From NCBI RefSeq assembly GCF_021442325.1, contig NZ_CP087879.1, positions 1,922,001 through 1,986,000 on the forward strand: a stretch of DNA of 64,000 nucleotides. Reading direction: 5' to 3'. The position numbers were made by a program, and so were the translations under genes. The stretch is from Agromyces marinus. Its GTDB lineage: Bacteria > Actinomycetota > Actinomycetes > Actinomycetales > Microbacteriaceae. Of this stretch, positions 47,951-56,692 are shown piece after piece. The notes beneath the pieces were generated by a model that saw only the letters and a list, made by a program, of their open reading frames with translations, made no database searches and had not been told where the DNA came from. Within the stretch, counting starts at the first letter, position 1. Each line of letters opens with the position of its first letter.

Positions 47951-48132
47951 GCGGGCAAGCGTAGGGAGCGCGGATGCCCCGCGAATCCTACGGAAGATTG
48001 ACGATGCGACGCGCCGCGCGCCGCGGGCGGCGCGGGCGAACCCGGGCCGCGCCGGGAACTCGATGATCGTCTGGTTCACCTCGGCGACGAAGGCGCGTGC
48101 CGGGATGAACAGGAGGACATCGCGGGAGAGCG

Positions 48133-48300
48133 TCACGTACCCCGTGTCGTCGACGAACGCCATGTACTGAGGAACTCCGCAACCGCGCGATCGTGCACCG
48201 GCCGCTCATCGGGGTGGAACTCCTCCGACCGCATCCGGAACGTGCCGCCGGGGATGAGCACCGAGTGGCGCGCCCACCAGTCATCACCCGTCCACGGTAG
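48133..48300 (-). pseudogene. Fragment of a formylglycine-generating-enzyme-like (FGE/SUMF1) gene, frameshifted
   Basis: One minus-strand frame reads SVLIPGGTFRMRSEEFHPDE then RPVHDRAVAEF (48261-48172), matching the N-terminal part of FGE-family proteins (usual IPGGTFRMGS, then PVH-x-V). After AVAEF the frame is lost, and the next frame reads QYMAFVDDTGYVTL, which also resembles the FGE segment that normally comes about ten residues later. No catalytic domain follows. This looks like a decayed remnant with a small deletion. The match is from memory of the family pattern. Confidence 0.5.
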
Positions 48301-48326
48301 CCCGGGCGCAGTCGGACGACGTCGAA

Positions 48327-48354
48327 GGCGCCGCCCGGAGACCCGGACGGCGCC
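48327..48354 (-). terminator. Terminator of the rhamnose transporter operon
   Basis: A 12-base stem with one G-T pair, GGCGCCGCCCGG (48327-48338) and CCGGACGGCGCC (48343-48354), with a 4-base loop, 31 bases past the rhaS stop on the minus strand. Confidence 0.65.
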
Positions 48355-48385
48355 CACGTGCTCGTCGAGCGGACGTGATGATCGA

Positions 48386-49426
48386 TCAGAAGTCGAAGTC
48401 GCCGATGTTCTCGGCGTCGAAGACGTAGGGGTCGCCGAGCAGCACGGTGCCGTCGGCGCCCACCTCGTACGAACCGAGCTTGCCGGCCTCGAACGTGTCG
48501 CCTTCCTCACCGGTGACCTCGCCCGTGATCAGGGCCTGCGCCGCGAACGCGGCCAGGTAGCCCAGGTCGGCCGGGTTCCACAGCGCGAACGCGGTGACGG
48601 TGCCGTCCTCGACGTACTCGCGCATCTGGTTCGGGGTGCCCAGTCCGGTCAGCGCGACCTGGCCCTGGTACTCCGAGGTCGAGAGGTAGCGGGCCGCGGC
48701 CGCGATGCCGACCGTGGTGGGCGAGATGATGCCCTTGAGTTCCGGGTAGGTCTGCAGCAGCGCCGCCGTCTTGTCGAACGAGGTCTGGTCGTCGTCGTCA
48801 CCGTAGACGACCTCGACGAGCTCGATGTCGGGGTGGCTGGCGGCCAGCTCCTCCTCCATCATCTCGATCCACGCGTTCTGGTTCGTCGCATTCGCCGACG
48901 CCGACAGCACCGCGATCTGGCCTGCATCGCCGATCTGCTCCGCGATCAGGTCGACCTGGACCTTCGCGATGCCCTCGGCGGTGGCCTGGTTGATGAACAG
49001 GTCGCGGCACTCCGGGTTGGTGTCCGAGTCGAACGTGACGACCTTGACCCCGGCGCTGGATGCCTCGTCCAGCGCGTCGCAGATCGCCTCCGGGTCGTTC
49101 GCCGAGACGACCAGGGCGCCGACGCCCTGCTGCGCCGCGGTCTGGATGAACGAGACCTGCGAGGTGGGCGACGCCTCGGTCGGGCCGACCTCGGCGAACT
49201 CGCCGCCGAACTCCTCGACCGCCTCCTGGCCACCCGCCGACGAGGTGTCGAAGTACGGGTTGCCCAGGTTCTTCGGCAGGAACGTGACCGACAGGTTCGC
49301 GTCGTCCCCGCCCCCGTCACCCCCGCCGTCCCCGCTCGAGGCGCAGCCCGTGAGGGCCAGGACCGTCGCGGCAGCCGCCGCGGTGATCGCCACGCCGAAT
49401 CGGCGCGAACGCTGCTTGGTGAACAT
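48386..49426 (-). CDS. rhaS: Rhamnose-type ABC transporter substrate-binding lipoprotein
   Basis: 346 residues with a lipoprotein signal (basic start, hydrophobic run, LALTGC). The periplasmic-binding-protein-like domain resembles RhaS: ISPTTVGIAAAARYL, ALTGLGTPNQMREYV, ALWNPADLGYLAA and the ending DAENIGDFDF. It captures the sugar (L-rhamnose inferred) outside the cell. The ATG is preceded by AAGGAAGG. It is the last gene of the rhaT-rhaP-rhaQ-rhaS order; no rhamnose mutarotase or isomerase gene is adjacent. Confidence 0.86.
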   Translation of the reverse strand: MFTKQRSRRFGVAITAAAAATVLALTGCASSGDGGGDGGGDDANLSVTFLPKNLGNPYFDTSSAGGQEAVEEFGGEFAEVGPTEASPTSQVSFIQTAAQQGVGALVVSANDPEAICDALDEASSAGVKVVTFDSDTNPECRDLFINQATAEGIAKVQVDLIAEQIGDAGQIAVLSASANATNQNAWIEMMEEELAASHPDIELVEVVYGDDDDQTSFDKTAALLQTYPELKGIISPTTVGIAAAARYLSTSEYQGQVALTGLGTPNQMREYVEDGTVTAFALWNPADLGYLAAFAAQALITGEVTGEEGDTFEAGKLGSYEVGADGTVLLGDPYVFDAENIGDFDF

Positions 49427-49483
49427 CGTTGTTTCCTTCCTTGGTGCCGGTGAGGCGACTGTGTGCGATTCCAGGTGGAGCGA

Positions 49484-50557
49484 TCAGGACGACGATGCCG
49501 CCAGTTCGCGCTCCTTCTTCTTCCCGATCGCCGAGATCCGCCGACGGCGGAGCCAGGCGAGGAGGCTTGCCGACACCACCGAGAGCACGAGCAGCACGCC
49601 CGTGATGACGTTGATGATGTCCGAGGTGACCCCGGCGAGCCGGAGGGCGCTGCCGAGGACGCCGATGAGCAGGACGCCGGCGATCACCCCGTGGAGTGCG
49701 CCGCGGCCGCCGAAGATCGAGACGCCGCCGAGCAGCACCGCAGCGATGACCTGCAGTTCGAGCCCGGTCGCGTTGTCGCCGCGGGCGTTGTTGTACAGCA
49801 GCGTGAAGTAGACGCCGGCGAAGCCGGAGATCGTGCCGCTCATGACGAACAGCCAGAACTTCGTGCGCCCGACGTCGATGCCAGAGAACGACGCGGCATC
49901 CTTGTTCAGGCCGATCGCGTAGAGCGAGCGTCCGAAGGGCGTGAAGTGCAACAGGATCGCGAATGCGATCGCGAGCACGACGAACGGGATCATGATTCCC
50001 GGGATCGGGGTCCCCGGGATGTTGTCCTTCGCCAGGTCCGACCAGAACTCGGGGAACTCCGTGACCGCGGTGGTGCCGAGCAGCCCGACGGCGATGCCGC
50101 GGATCAGCGCGAGCGTGCCGATGGTGACGGCGAGCGAGGGCAGGCCGACGACAGTGACGAGGAAGCCGTTGACCACGCCGGCGATGGCACCGACGAGGAT
50201 CGCGGTGATCGCCGCGAGGGCGAAGGGCCAGCCCGCCTGCGTGAGGATGCCGGTCATGACGCTGGAGAGGCCGACGATGCTCGCGACCGACAGGTCGATC
50301 TCCTCGGTGATGATGATGAGCGTCATCGGGAGGGCGATCAGCAGGATCGGAGCGATGTCGCGCAGCAGGTACGTCACCGTGAGCGGGCTGTCGAAGTTCG
50401 GGACGACCGCGAGCGACACCGCGATGACCACGACGAGCAGCCCGATGATCGCGGACTCGCGCGTGAGGAGCACGCGGCGCCAGAGCGGCCGCGAGTATGC
50501 CGCGTAGGTGCGGGCGGGGCGGGTGTTCGGAACGGGTGCCGGTGCCGTGGCGGTCAT
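49484..50557 (-). CDS. rhaQ: Sugar ABC transporter permease (RhaQ-like)
   Basis: 357 residues with about 8-10 membrane helices of the branched RbsC type: ITEEIDLSVASIVGLSS, GLPSLAVTIGTLALIRG and ATGLELQVIAAVLLGGVSIF. The ATG overlaps the upstream permease stop (ATGA). A basic C-terminal tail lies in the cytosol. It pairs with RhaP to form the membrane channel. Confidence 0.88.
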   Translation of the reverse strand: MTATAPAPVPNTRPARTYAAYSRPLWRRVLLTRESAIIGLLVVVIAVSLAVVPNFDSPLTVTYLLRDIAPILLIALPMTLIIITEEIDLSVASIVGLSSVMTGILTQAGWPFALAAITAILVGAIAGVVNGFLVTVVGLPSLAVTIGTLALIRGIAVGLLGTTAVTEFPEFWSDLAKDNIPGTPIPGIMIPFVVLAIAFAILLHFTPFGRSLYAIGLNKDAASFSGIDVGRTKFWLFVMSGTISGFAGVYFTLLYNNARGDNATGLELQVIAAVLLGGVSIFGGRGALHGVIAGVLLIGVLGSALRLAGVTSDIINVITGVLLVLSVVSASLLAWLRRRRISAIGKKKERELAASSS

Positions 50558-51603
50558 CGCACGTCCTCCCTGGCCTCGATGAGCTTGCGGTGTTGTCGGA
50601 TCGCGAGCACCCGGTCGAGCACGATCGCGCCGATGATGAGCGCACCGACGACTGCGCGCTGCCAGAAGTCCTGGATGCCGAGGATCGGGAGCGCCCGATT
50701 GATCGTGAGCAGCAGGTACGCGCCGATCGCTGCGCCCCAGACGGTGCCGACGCCGCCCGAGATCGCGACGCCGCCGATGACGGCGGCGCCGATCGCCTGG
50801 AGTTCGAGGCCGGTGCCGGCAGCCGAGCTCACCGTGCCGTAGCGCGCGGCGTAGAGCACTCCGGACAGGCCGGCGAGCGCGCCGCTGAGGACGAACGCGG
50901 TGAGGATGCGACGGGTCACGCGGAGCCCGTAGAGGTGCGCGGCGTCGGGGTCGGAGCCGATCGCGTAGAACTCGCGGCCGCTGCGCAGGTTGCGCAGGAC
51001 CCACGCGGCGATGACGAGCACGATCACGGCGATGATCGTGAGGATCGGGATGAACAGGATCTGGCCGGTGCCGAGCCCGCGGAATGCCGCGGGGAGGTCG
51101 GACGCGTTGATCCGGTCGCTCCCGGTCCACGCGACGTTGATGCCGCGGTAGATGTAGAGCGTGCCCAGCGTGATCACGAGTGCGGGCACCCTGGCGAACG
51201 CCACGAGCGCGCCGTTGATCAGGCCGAGGATCGCACCGAAGGCGATGCCGGCGAGGAACACCGCGATGACCGGGATGCCGGGGATGTCGATGAACAGCCG
51301 ACCCGTGAGGTAGGCGGTGAGCCCGAGCACCGAGCCGACCGAGAGGTCGACGTTGCGCGTGATGATCACGATCGCCTGGCCGACGGCGACGAGCAGCAGC
51401 AGCGAGGGCGTGAGCAGGAGGTCGCGGAATCCGTCGGAGGAGAACAGGAAGTTCGGGTTGACGGTGGTCGCGACGACGATCACGGCGAGCAGTGCGATGA
51501 GGATGCCGGTCTCGCGGGCCTTGAAGACGTGCGAGACGATGCGCGTCGCAGCTGACGATCCCGGCTGCGCGGGCTTGGCGGGCGGGGCGGTGGTCGCGGT
51601 CAC
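50554..51603 (-). CDS. rhaP: Sugar ABC transporter permease (RhaP-like)
   Basis: 349 residues, multi-helix permease: IITRNVDLSVGSVLGL, RVPALVITLGTLYIYRG and GTGLELQAIGAAVIGGVAIS. GTG 51603 overlaps the ATPase stop (GTGA) and gives an N-terminus VTATTAPPAKP. The frame runs upstream only as antiphase to the ATPase gene. It forms a heterodimer with RhaQ. Confidence 0.88.
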   Translation of the reverse strand: MTATTAPPAKPAQPGSSAATRIVSHVFKARETGILIALLAVIVVATTVNPNFLFSSDGFRDLLLTPSLLLLVAVGQAIVIITRNVDLSVGSVLGLTAYLTGRLFIDIPGIPVIAVFLAGIAFGAILGLINGALVAFARVPALVITLGTLYIYRGINVAWTGSDRINASDLPAAFRGLGTGQILFIPILTIIAVIVLVIAAWVLRNLRSGREFYAIGSDPDAAHLYGLRVTRRILTAFVLSGALAGLSGVLYAARYGTVSSAAGTGLELQAIGAAVIGGVAISGGVGTVWGAAIGAYLLLTINRALPILGIQDFWQRAVVGALIIGAIVLDRVLAIRQHRKLIEAREDVR

Positions 51604-53129
51604 TTCGCGTCCTCCTTGTCGGCGGTGGCGGCGAACATGACGGCCTCGGGGGTGGCCTCGGATCGGGGGAACTCGCCGGTGAGGGCACCCTCGCGCATCA
51701 CGAGCACGCGATCGGCCATCCCGAGCACCTCGGGCAGTTCGGAGCTGATCATGAGGATCGCGATGCCCTGCTGGGCGAGTTCGGAGAGGAGGCGGTGCAC
51801 CTCGGACTTGGTGCCGACGTCGATGCCTCGCGTCGGCTCGTCGACGATGAGCACCCTGGGCTCGGTGGCGAGCCACTTGCCGAGCACGACCTTCTGCTGG
51901 TTGCCGCCCGAGAGCGTGCCCGTCTCGGCGTCGAGTGCCGCCGTCTTCACCTCGAGCCGGCTCGCCCACAGAGCGGCCGCGGTGTTCTGCGCCCGGTCGG
52001 TGAGGAGCCCGCCCTTGGTGAGGGTCGAGCGGATGGCGAGGGTGATGTTGCGGGAGACGGACTCGTCGAGCACGAGGCCCTGCTTGCGCCGGTCCTCGGG
52101 GACGAGCGCGAGGCCCCGCGTCATCGCGGCATTCGGGTTGCCCTTCGGCAGCGCGGTTCCGGCGACCCGGACCGACCCGGAGGAGTACGGGTCGACGCCG
52201 AAGATCGCGCGGGCGACCTCGCTGCGGCCCGCGCCGACGAGGCCGGCCAGGCCGACGATCTCACCGGCCCGGACGGTGAAGCTGATGTCATGGAAGACGC
52301 CGGGCCGGGTGAGCCCGTTTACGACGAGCACGTCGTCGCCGATCTCAGCGGGCAGCTTCGGGAAGAGCTCGGCGACGTCGCGGCCCACCATCTGGCGGAC
52401 GAGTTCGTCGACGCTCGTCTCGGCGATCGGCTCGGTGGCGATGTAGCTGCCGTCGCGCATGACCGTGACGGTGTCGCACAGTGCGAACACCTCGTCGAAC
52501 CGGTGCGAGATGAACATTAGCGCGCGTCCCTCGTCGCGGAGGCTCCGCGCGACGGCGAACAGGCGCTCGACCTCGACGCCCGAGAGCGCGGCGGTCGGCT
52601 CATCCATGATGAGGACGCGCGCGTCGAGCGAGATCGCCTTGGCGATCTCGATGATCTGCTGGTCGGCGATCGACAGGCCGTCGGTGATCCGGTCGGGGTC
52701 GATCGAGACACCGAGCCGCGCGAAGATCTCCTGTGCTTCGGCCCGCATCGCCTTCCGATCGATCCGGCCGATCCGATTGACGGGTTGGCGGCCCATGAAG
52801 ATGTTCTCGGTGACCGACAGGTCGGGGAAGAGCGTCGGCTCCTGGTAGATGACGGCGATGCCCGCGGCCTTGGACTGGGCGGTCGAGTGGAAGTCGACCT
52901 CCTCGCCACGCAGCCGGATCGTGCCGGCGTCGCGCCGGTAGAGGCCGGCGATGATCTTGACGAGGGTCGACTTGCCCGCGCCGTTCTCGCCGATCAGCGC
53001 GTGGATCGATCCCTGCTCGAGGGTGATGGTGCCCGATCGGAGGGCGACGACGGCGCCGAACGACTTCACGACCCTGGCGAGTTCGAGCGCGGGGGGCGCG
53101 GGGGTCGTGGTGGTCTGGTCCACGGTCAC
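51600..53129 (-). CDS. rhaT: Sugar ABC transporter ATP-binding protein with two ABC domains (RhaT-like)
   Basis: 509 residues, two fused nucleotide-binding domains. The first has GENGAGKST, a degenerate signature LSIADQQ and VLIMDEPTA. The second has the altered Walker A GLVGAGRSE, signature LSGGNQQK and VLIVDEPTRG. This asymmetry is normal for ribose/rhamnose-type importers. GTG 53129 is chosen for AAGGAGGAGG just upstream; a second GTG (53123) is possible. It is the first gene of the operon, facing a LacI operator. Confidence 0.93.
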   Translation of the reverse strand: MTVDQTTTTPAPPALELARVVKSFGAVVALRSGTITLEQGSIHALIGENGAGKSTLVKIIAGLYRRDAGTIRLRGEEVDFHSTAQSKAAGIAVIYQEPTLFPDLSVTENIFMGRQPVNRIGRIDRKAMRAEAQEIFARLGVSIDPDRITDGLSIADQQIIEIAKAISLDARVLIMDEPTAALSGVEVERLFAVARSLRDEGRALMFISHRFDEVFALCDTVTVMRDGSYIATEPIAETSVDELVRQMVGRDVAELFPKLPAEIGDDVLVVNGLTRPGVFHDISFTVRAGEIVGLAGLVGAGRSEVARAIFGVDPYSSGSVRVAGTALPKGNPNAAMTRGLALVPEDRRKQGLVLDESVSRNITLAIRSTLTKGGLLTDRAQNTAAALWASRLEVKTAALDAETGTLSGGNQQKVVLGKWLATEPRVLIVDEPTRGIDVGTKSEVHRLLSELAQQGIAILMISSELPEVLGMADRVLVMREGALTGEFPRSEATPEAVMFAATADKEDAK

Positions 53130-53155
53130 GTCCTCCTCCTTGAGGTGAAAACTTA

Positions 53156-53178
53156 TGAATCGATTCAGGTTCGATTCA
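53156..53178. promoter_or_regulatory. LacI-type operator in front of the rha operon
   Basis: A perfect 12-base palindrome TGAATCGATTCA (53156-53167) with the central CG typical of LacI-family operators. A direct copy of its right half (CGATTCAGG) recurs 11 bases on (53172-53180), about one helical turn. It lies between the divergent ABC operon and lacI-type gene, just downstream of a good minus-strand promoter. Confidence 0.82.
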
Positions 53179-53183
53179 GGCAT

Positions 53184-53212
53184 ACTCTATGGAGGACATC
53201 GGCGAGGGTCAA
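53184..53212 (-). promoter_or_regulatory. Probable sigma-70-type promoter of the rha operon
   Basis: On the minus strand: -35 TTGACC (53212-53207), 17-base spacer, -10 TAGAGT (53189-53184). Transcription would start just before the operator, so bound repressor would block it. Confidence 0.6.
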
Positions 53213-53259
53213 GTCCGGCCCGGACGGATGACCTCGAAGTTCGATTGCGAAGGAGCAGG

Positions 53260-54276
53260 ATGGCCGCGGTCAGTATTCGCGACGTCGCCCAGCATGCGGG
53301 CGTCTCGGTGGGCACGGTCTCCAACGTCCTCAACCGACCGGGCGAAGTGTCCGCCGAGTCGGTTCGCCGCGTGCAGGAGGCCATCGAGGCCCTCGGGTAC
53401 GTGCGCAACGACGCTGCCCGCAAGCTTCGGAACGGAGTGAGCACCACGGTCGGATTCGTGGTGCTCGACGGGCAGAACCCGTTCTTCAACGACGTGGTCC
53501 GCGGCGCGGAGGACGAGGGCTCCAAGTCGGGCATCGCGATCCTCTACGGCAACACCGACGAGGATCCGAAGCGCGAGCGCACCTACCTCGATCTCTTCGA
53601 GGAGCAGCAGGTCCGCGGCGTGCTCATCTCCCCGTACGGCGACATCAACCCGCGCCTCGAGCGGCTCCGCGCGCGCGGGATCGCGGCGGTGCTCGTCGAC
53701 CGGTTCAGCGGCGACGGCCGGTTCAGCTCCGTCTCGGTCGACAGCGTCGCGGGCGGGCGGATGGCCGTCGAACACCTGATCGCGACGGGTCGCCGCCGCA
53801 TCGCCTTCGTGGGCGGGCCCTTCGACATGCGACAGGTCACCGACCGCCTCGCCGGCGCGCGGGCGGCCGCCGAGAACGCCGGCGAGCACGTCGACCTCGA
53901 GGTCGTCGCCACCGACGCCCTCGCCGTAGCGGACGGCGCCGCCGCGGGCGCGCGGATCCTCGCTCGCCCCCGGTCGGCGTGGCCCGACGCGATCTTCGCG
54001 GCGAACGACCTGCTCGCCCTCGGGCTCCTCCAGGCCCTCATCGTCGACGGCCGCATGCTCGTCCCGCACGACATCGCCCTCATCGGCTTCGACGACATCT
54101 CGTTCGCCGCCGCGGCGGCCGTGCCCCTGTCGTCAATGCGGCAGCCGAGCCGCATCATCGGCCGAACCGCGCTCCGCATCCTGCTCGAGGAGACGGCCGA
54201 CCCGCAGCTCATCCCACGCCAGACGGTCTTCCTGCCGGAACTGGTGGTGCGAACGAGCACGCGGCCGAAGGCCTGA
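53260..54276 (+). CDS. LacI-family transcriptional regulator of the rha operon
   Basis: 338 residues. The N-terminal HTH is VSIRDVAQHAGVSVGTVSNV with hinge LNRPGEVSAESV, then a periplasmic-binding-protein-like effector domain. ATG 53260 has AGGAGCAGG upstream; the earlier ATG in frame (53155) lies within the operator. It is divergent from the sugar transporter. It probably represses that operon, and perhaps itself, until rhamnose or a metabolite binds. Confidence 0.92.
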   Translation: MAAVSIRDVAQHAGVSVGTVSNVLNRPGEVSAESVRRVQEAIEALGYVRNDAARKLRNGVSTTVGFVVLDGQNPFFNDVVRGAEDEGSKSGIAILYGNTDEDPKRERTYLDLFEEQQVRGVLISPYGDINPRLERLRARGIAAVLVDRFSGDGRFSSVSVDSVAGGRMAVEHLIATGRRRIAFVGGPFDMRQVTDRLAGARAAAENAGEHVDLEVVATDALAVADGAAAGARILARPRSAWPDAIFAANDLLALGLLQALIVDGRMLVPHDIALIGFDDISFAAAAAVPLSSMRQPSRIIGRTALRILLEETADPQLIPRQTVFLPELVVRTSTRPKA

Positions 54277-54355
54277 CCGCCGCTCCGTCAGAGGATGATG
54301 ATTCGCCGACTACGAGCGTCTACGAGGTGCACCGACCAGCCGAGACGTGCGCCGA

Positions 54356-54380
54356 ACGGGTCGGATCAGACCGCACCCGT
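54356..54380. terminator. Hairpin between convergent lacI-type and esterase genes
   Basis: ACGGGTCGG (54356-54364) pairs with CCGcACCCGT (54371-54380, one bulge) around a 6-base loop, directly before the esterase stop. It is probably a bidirectional terminator; no strong T-run. Confidence 0.5.
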
Positions 54381-54381
54381 C

Positions 54382-55422
54382 TCAATCACGACCGAGGCCG
54401 CGGACGAGGTGACCGGTCGCCTCGGCGAGCGCCTGCGAGCTCAGACGGCCGACGCCGGTCGCGTTCACGAAGGCGTGGATGTGTCCTTCGACGACCTGCA
54501 GGGTCGTAGGGACCCCGGCATCCTTCAGCCGTTCGGCGTAGGCGATGCCCTCGTCGCGCAGGACATCGAAGCCGGAGACGGCGACATGTGCCGGAGGCAG
54601 CCCCGCGAGCGCCGTTGCTTCGGCGTGCAGGGGCGATACGAAGGGGTCCAGCGCGTCCGCCGGTCGCGCGAGGTAGTGCTCGCGATACCAGTCCATCTGC
54701 TTCTCGGTGAGGAAGTAGCCGTCGGAGAACAGGCGATACGATCCGCGCTTGTCGGCCAGGTCGGTCACCGGGAAGAAGAGCAGCTGGAAGTCGGGGGCGC
54801 CGGCCGGGTCGCCGACGGTCGCAAGGCTCACGACCGCGCTCAGGTTGCCTCCGGCGCTGTCCCCTGCCACAGCGACCTTGCTGTTCGGTCGGTTCTCCCG
54901 CACCCAGTGGTAGCTGTCGATCGCATCCTCCACCGCGGCGGGGAACGGATGCTCCGGAGCGAGGCGGTAGTCGACCGAGATCACCTCGAGGCCGCTGGTG
55001 GCGGCGATGAAGCGGCACACCGAGTCGGCGGAGTCGAGGCTGCCGAGCACCCACCCGCCGCCGTGGAAGTAGACGACGGTACCCTCGGCCTCGCGGGCGT
55101 TGAGGTATCGACGGCCCGCGACGGCCCCGGCACGCGTGGGGATCTCGATGTCCTCGACCGTGGCGACGGACATCGAGCCGCCGAAGATGCGCGCCTCGGA
55201 ATCGATCTGGGCCCGGGCGCGCTCGAGTGAATGGTCTGAGAAGTCGGAGCCCGGAAGCGCGTTGAGCAGCCGCAGCGCCATCTGCACCTCGGTGTACAGG
55301 CGTTGGCCGTCAACGACGACGGGCCGGCCCGCGATGACGCGCTGGACGGGTTCGGGAAGTGCGCCCAGCGTGCGGATGACACCGCGGATCAGGCGTTCGG
55401 AGGCGACGAAAGAGGCGGGCAT
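54382..55422 (-). CDS. Alpha/beta hydrolase (hormone-sensitive-lipase-type esterase)
   Basis: 346 residues. The oxyanion-hole motif HGGGWVLGS, nucleophile elbow GDSAGGNLS, acid in FDVLRDEG and catalytic His in GHIHAF are all present, so it should be an active carboxylesterase of the HSL/family IV group. No signal peptide is seen. It is divergent from an AraC-type regulator across a 146-base intergenic region, a common arrangement for regulated esterases. Confidence 0.92.
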   Translation of the reverse strand: MPASFVASERLIRGVIRTLGALPEPVQRVIAGRPVVVDGQRLYTEVQMALRLLNALPGSDFSDHSLERARAQIDSEARIFGGSMSVATVEDIEIPTRAGAVAGRRYLNAREAEGTVVYFHGGGWVLGSLDSADSVCRFIAATSGLEVISVDYRLAPEHPFPAAVEDAIDSYHWVRENRPNSKVAVAGDSAGGNLSAVVSLATVGDPAGAPDFQLLFFPVTDLADKRGSYRLFSDGYFLTEKQMDWYREHYLARPADALDPFVSPLHAEATALAGLPPAHVAVSGFDVLRDEGIAYAERLKDAGVPTTLQVVEGHIHAFVNATGVGRLSSQALAEATGHLVRGLGRD

Positions 55423-55568
55423 GGCGGTTCCTCGAGCTCAGCGTCATCGACGCTTGGGGTGACGGCCCAGGGCGGCCGCTGGGGACGGGTTGCCGATGAT
55501 GCTAGCGACGGGCTCCGTTCGGCCACGGTCCGTCCCCGCCAAACAGCGGACACGAACGGCCAAGTACG

Positions 55569-56642
55569 ATGACCTCCGTGTCCGAACCCGTCGCCGTCAC
55601 CCCCTCATCGGCGGTGATCACTCCGAACATCATCCGCTACCTGCTGCAGGTGGCGGACGAGCACGGCGTGTCGTTGGACCGGGCGCTGCGCGCGGCATCC
55701 CTCACCCGCGCCGCGATCGACTCCCCGGCGCTCCGCGTCTCGTACCGTCAGGGGCGGGCGATCATCGAACAGGCCGTCATGCTGGTCCCGGTGCCGGCCC
55801 TCGGACTCGAGGTCGGTCGCCGCCAACCGATCACCGCCTCGGGACTGCTCGGACTCGCGATGATGTCGAGTGCCACCCTGCGCGAGGCCGTGAACGTCGG
55901 ACTGCGGTTTCAGAACCTCGCCGGTTCGATGGTGCGCTTCAGCTCGGCAGAGGAAGTCGGTGCCCTCGTGGTGACCGCCGCACTCCGGGAGTCGGTGTCG
56001 GCCGTGGGCACGTTCCTGGTGGAGGAGGCGTTCGCCAACTTCACCAGGATGGCCCACGAGATCACGGTATCGGCGCGGCCCGGAATGGTCGAACTGACCC
56101 ACCCCGCAGGCACCGATGCCGAGGTCTACCGCGAACTCTTCGGCAGCGCGGTGCGGTTCTCCGCGCCGCGCAATGCCTGGCACGTCCCGCTCGCAGCCGC
56201 GCACGCGCCCCTGCCGAGCGCCGACGCATGGACGCATCGCGACACCGTCGCCATGCTCGAGGCGCAGACCGAGAACCTCGTCGAGCGCCAGGAGCTCGTC
56301 GCCGTGCTCGCCGTCCAGATCGAACAGGCCCTGCCGGAGGTGTTGCCGCTGGCGGCGCACGCGCGTGCGCTCGCGACCAGCGAGCGCACCCTGCGGCGGA
56401 GGTTGCTCGAGGTGGGCGCGAGCTACTCCGGTGTACTCGACGACGTGCGCAAGCGGCTCGCCGCCGAGCTGTTCACCTCCCCGACGCTGACGACCGCGGA
56501 GATCGCATTCCGCTTGGGCTACCGAGACGACCGCTCACTGCGCCGAAGCACCCTGCGGTGGTTCGGCTCGTCGCCCGCGGCGCTGCACGCCACGGCCGGG
56601 CGAGGCTCGAACCTGCCGCGGAAACACGAAACCCCCGCCTGA
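55569..56642 (+). CDS. AraC-family regulator (OruR/arabinose-binding-domain type)
   Basis: 357 residues. An N-terminal ~190-residue sensor domain (from ITPNIIRYLLQVADEHGVSLD) is typical of AraC proteins with an arabinose_bd-like domain. The C-terminal HTH pair includes ATSERTLRRRLLEVG and TTAEIAFRLGYRDDRSLRRS. It probably controls the divergent esterase gene. Its stop lies inside a terminator hairpin that immediately precedes the left attachment repeat of the integrated element. Confidence 0.9.
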   Translation: MTSVSEPVAVTPSSAVITPNIIRYLLQVADEHGVSLDRALRAASLTRAAIDSPALRVSYRQGRAIIEQAVMLVPVPALGLEVGRRQPITASGLLGLAMMSSATLREAVNVGLRFQNLAGSMVRFSSAEEVGALVVTAALRESVSAVGTFLVEEAFANFTRMAHEITVSARPGMVELTHPAGTDAEVYRELFGSAVRFSAPRNAWHVPLAAAHAPLPSADAWTHRDTVAMLEAQTENLVERQELVAVLAVQIEQALPEVLPLAAHARALATSERTLRRRLLEVGASYSGVLDDVRKRLAAELFTSPTLTTAEIAFRLGYRDDRSLRRSTLRWFGSSPAALHATAGRGSNLPRKHETPA

Positions 56643-56653
56643 GCGGGGGTTTT
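56629..56653. terminator. Terminator after the AraC-type gene, once also beside tRNA-Gln
   Basis: ACCCCCGC...GCGGGGGT with loop CTGA and TTTT following on the plus strand; AAAC precedes, so it can also work on the minus strand. It overlaps the regulator's stop and abuts the left att repeat, so before integration it probably also terminated tRNA-Gln. Confidence 0.85.
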
Positions 56654-56692
56654 CACTGCTGGGGTACCTGGACTCGAACCAAGAACAACTGA
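56651..56692. repeat. Left attachment repeat (tRNA-Gln 3' fragment), distal att site
   Basis: 42 bases identical to 61812-61853, covering the 3' acceptor strand, T-arm and variable region of tRNA-Gln plus eight bases beyond it. The rest of the tRNA is absent here. This is the distal att core left by integration into the tRNA 3' end. Confidence 0.93.

Noticed and set aside
48000-48163. N-terminal extension of the unknown gene at 47000-47950, or a YcxB-like fragment (TGYVTLSRDVLLFIPARAF)
   Set aside because: Character changes sharply before ATG 47950. Part fits an FGE remnant; the YcxB resemblance is weak and could be chance.
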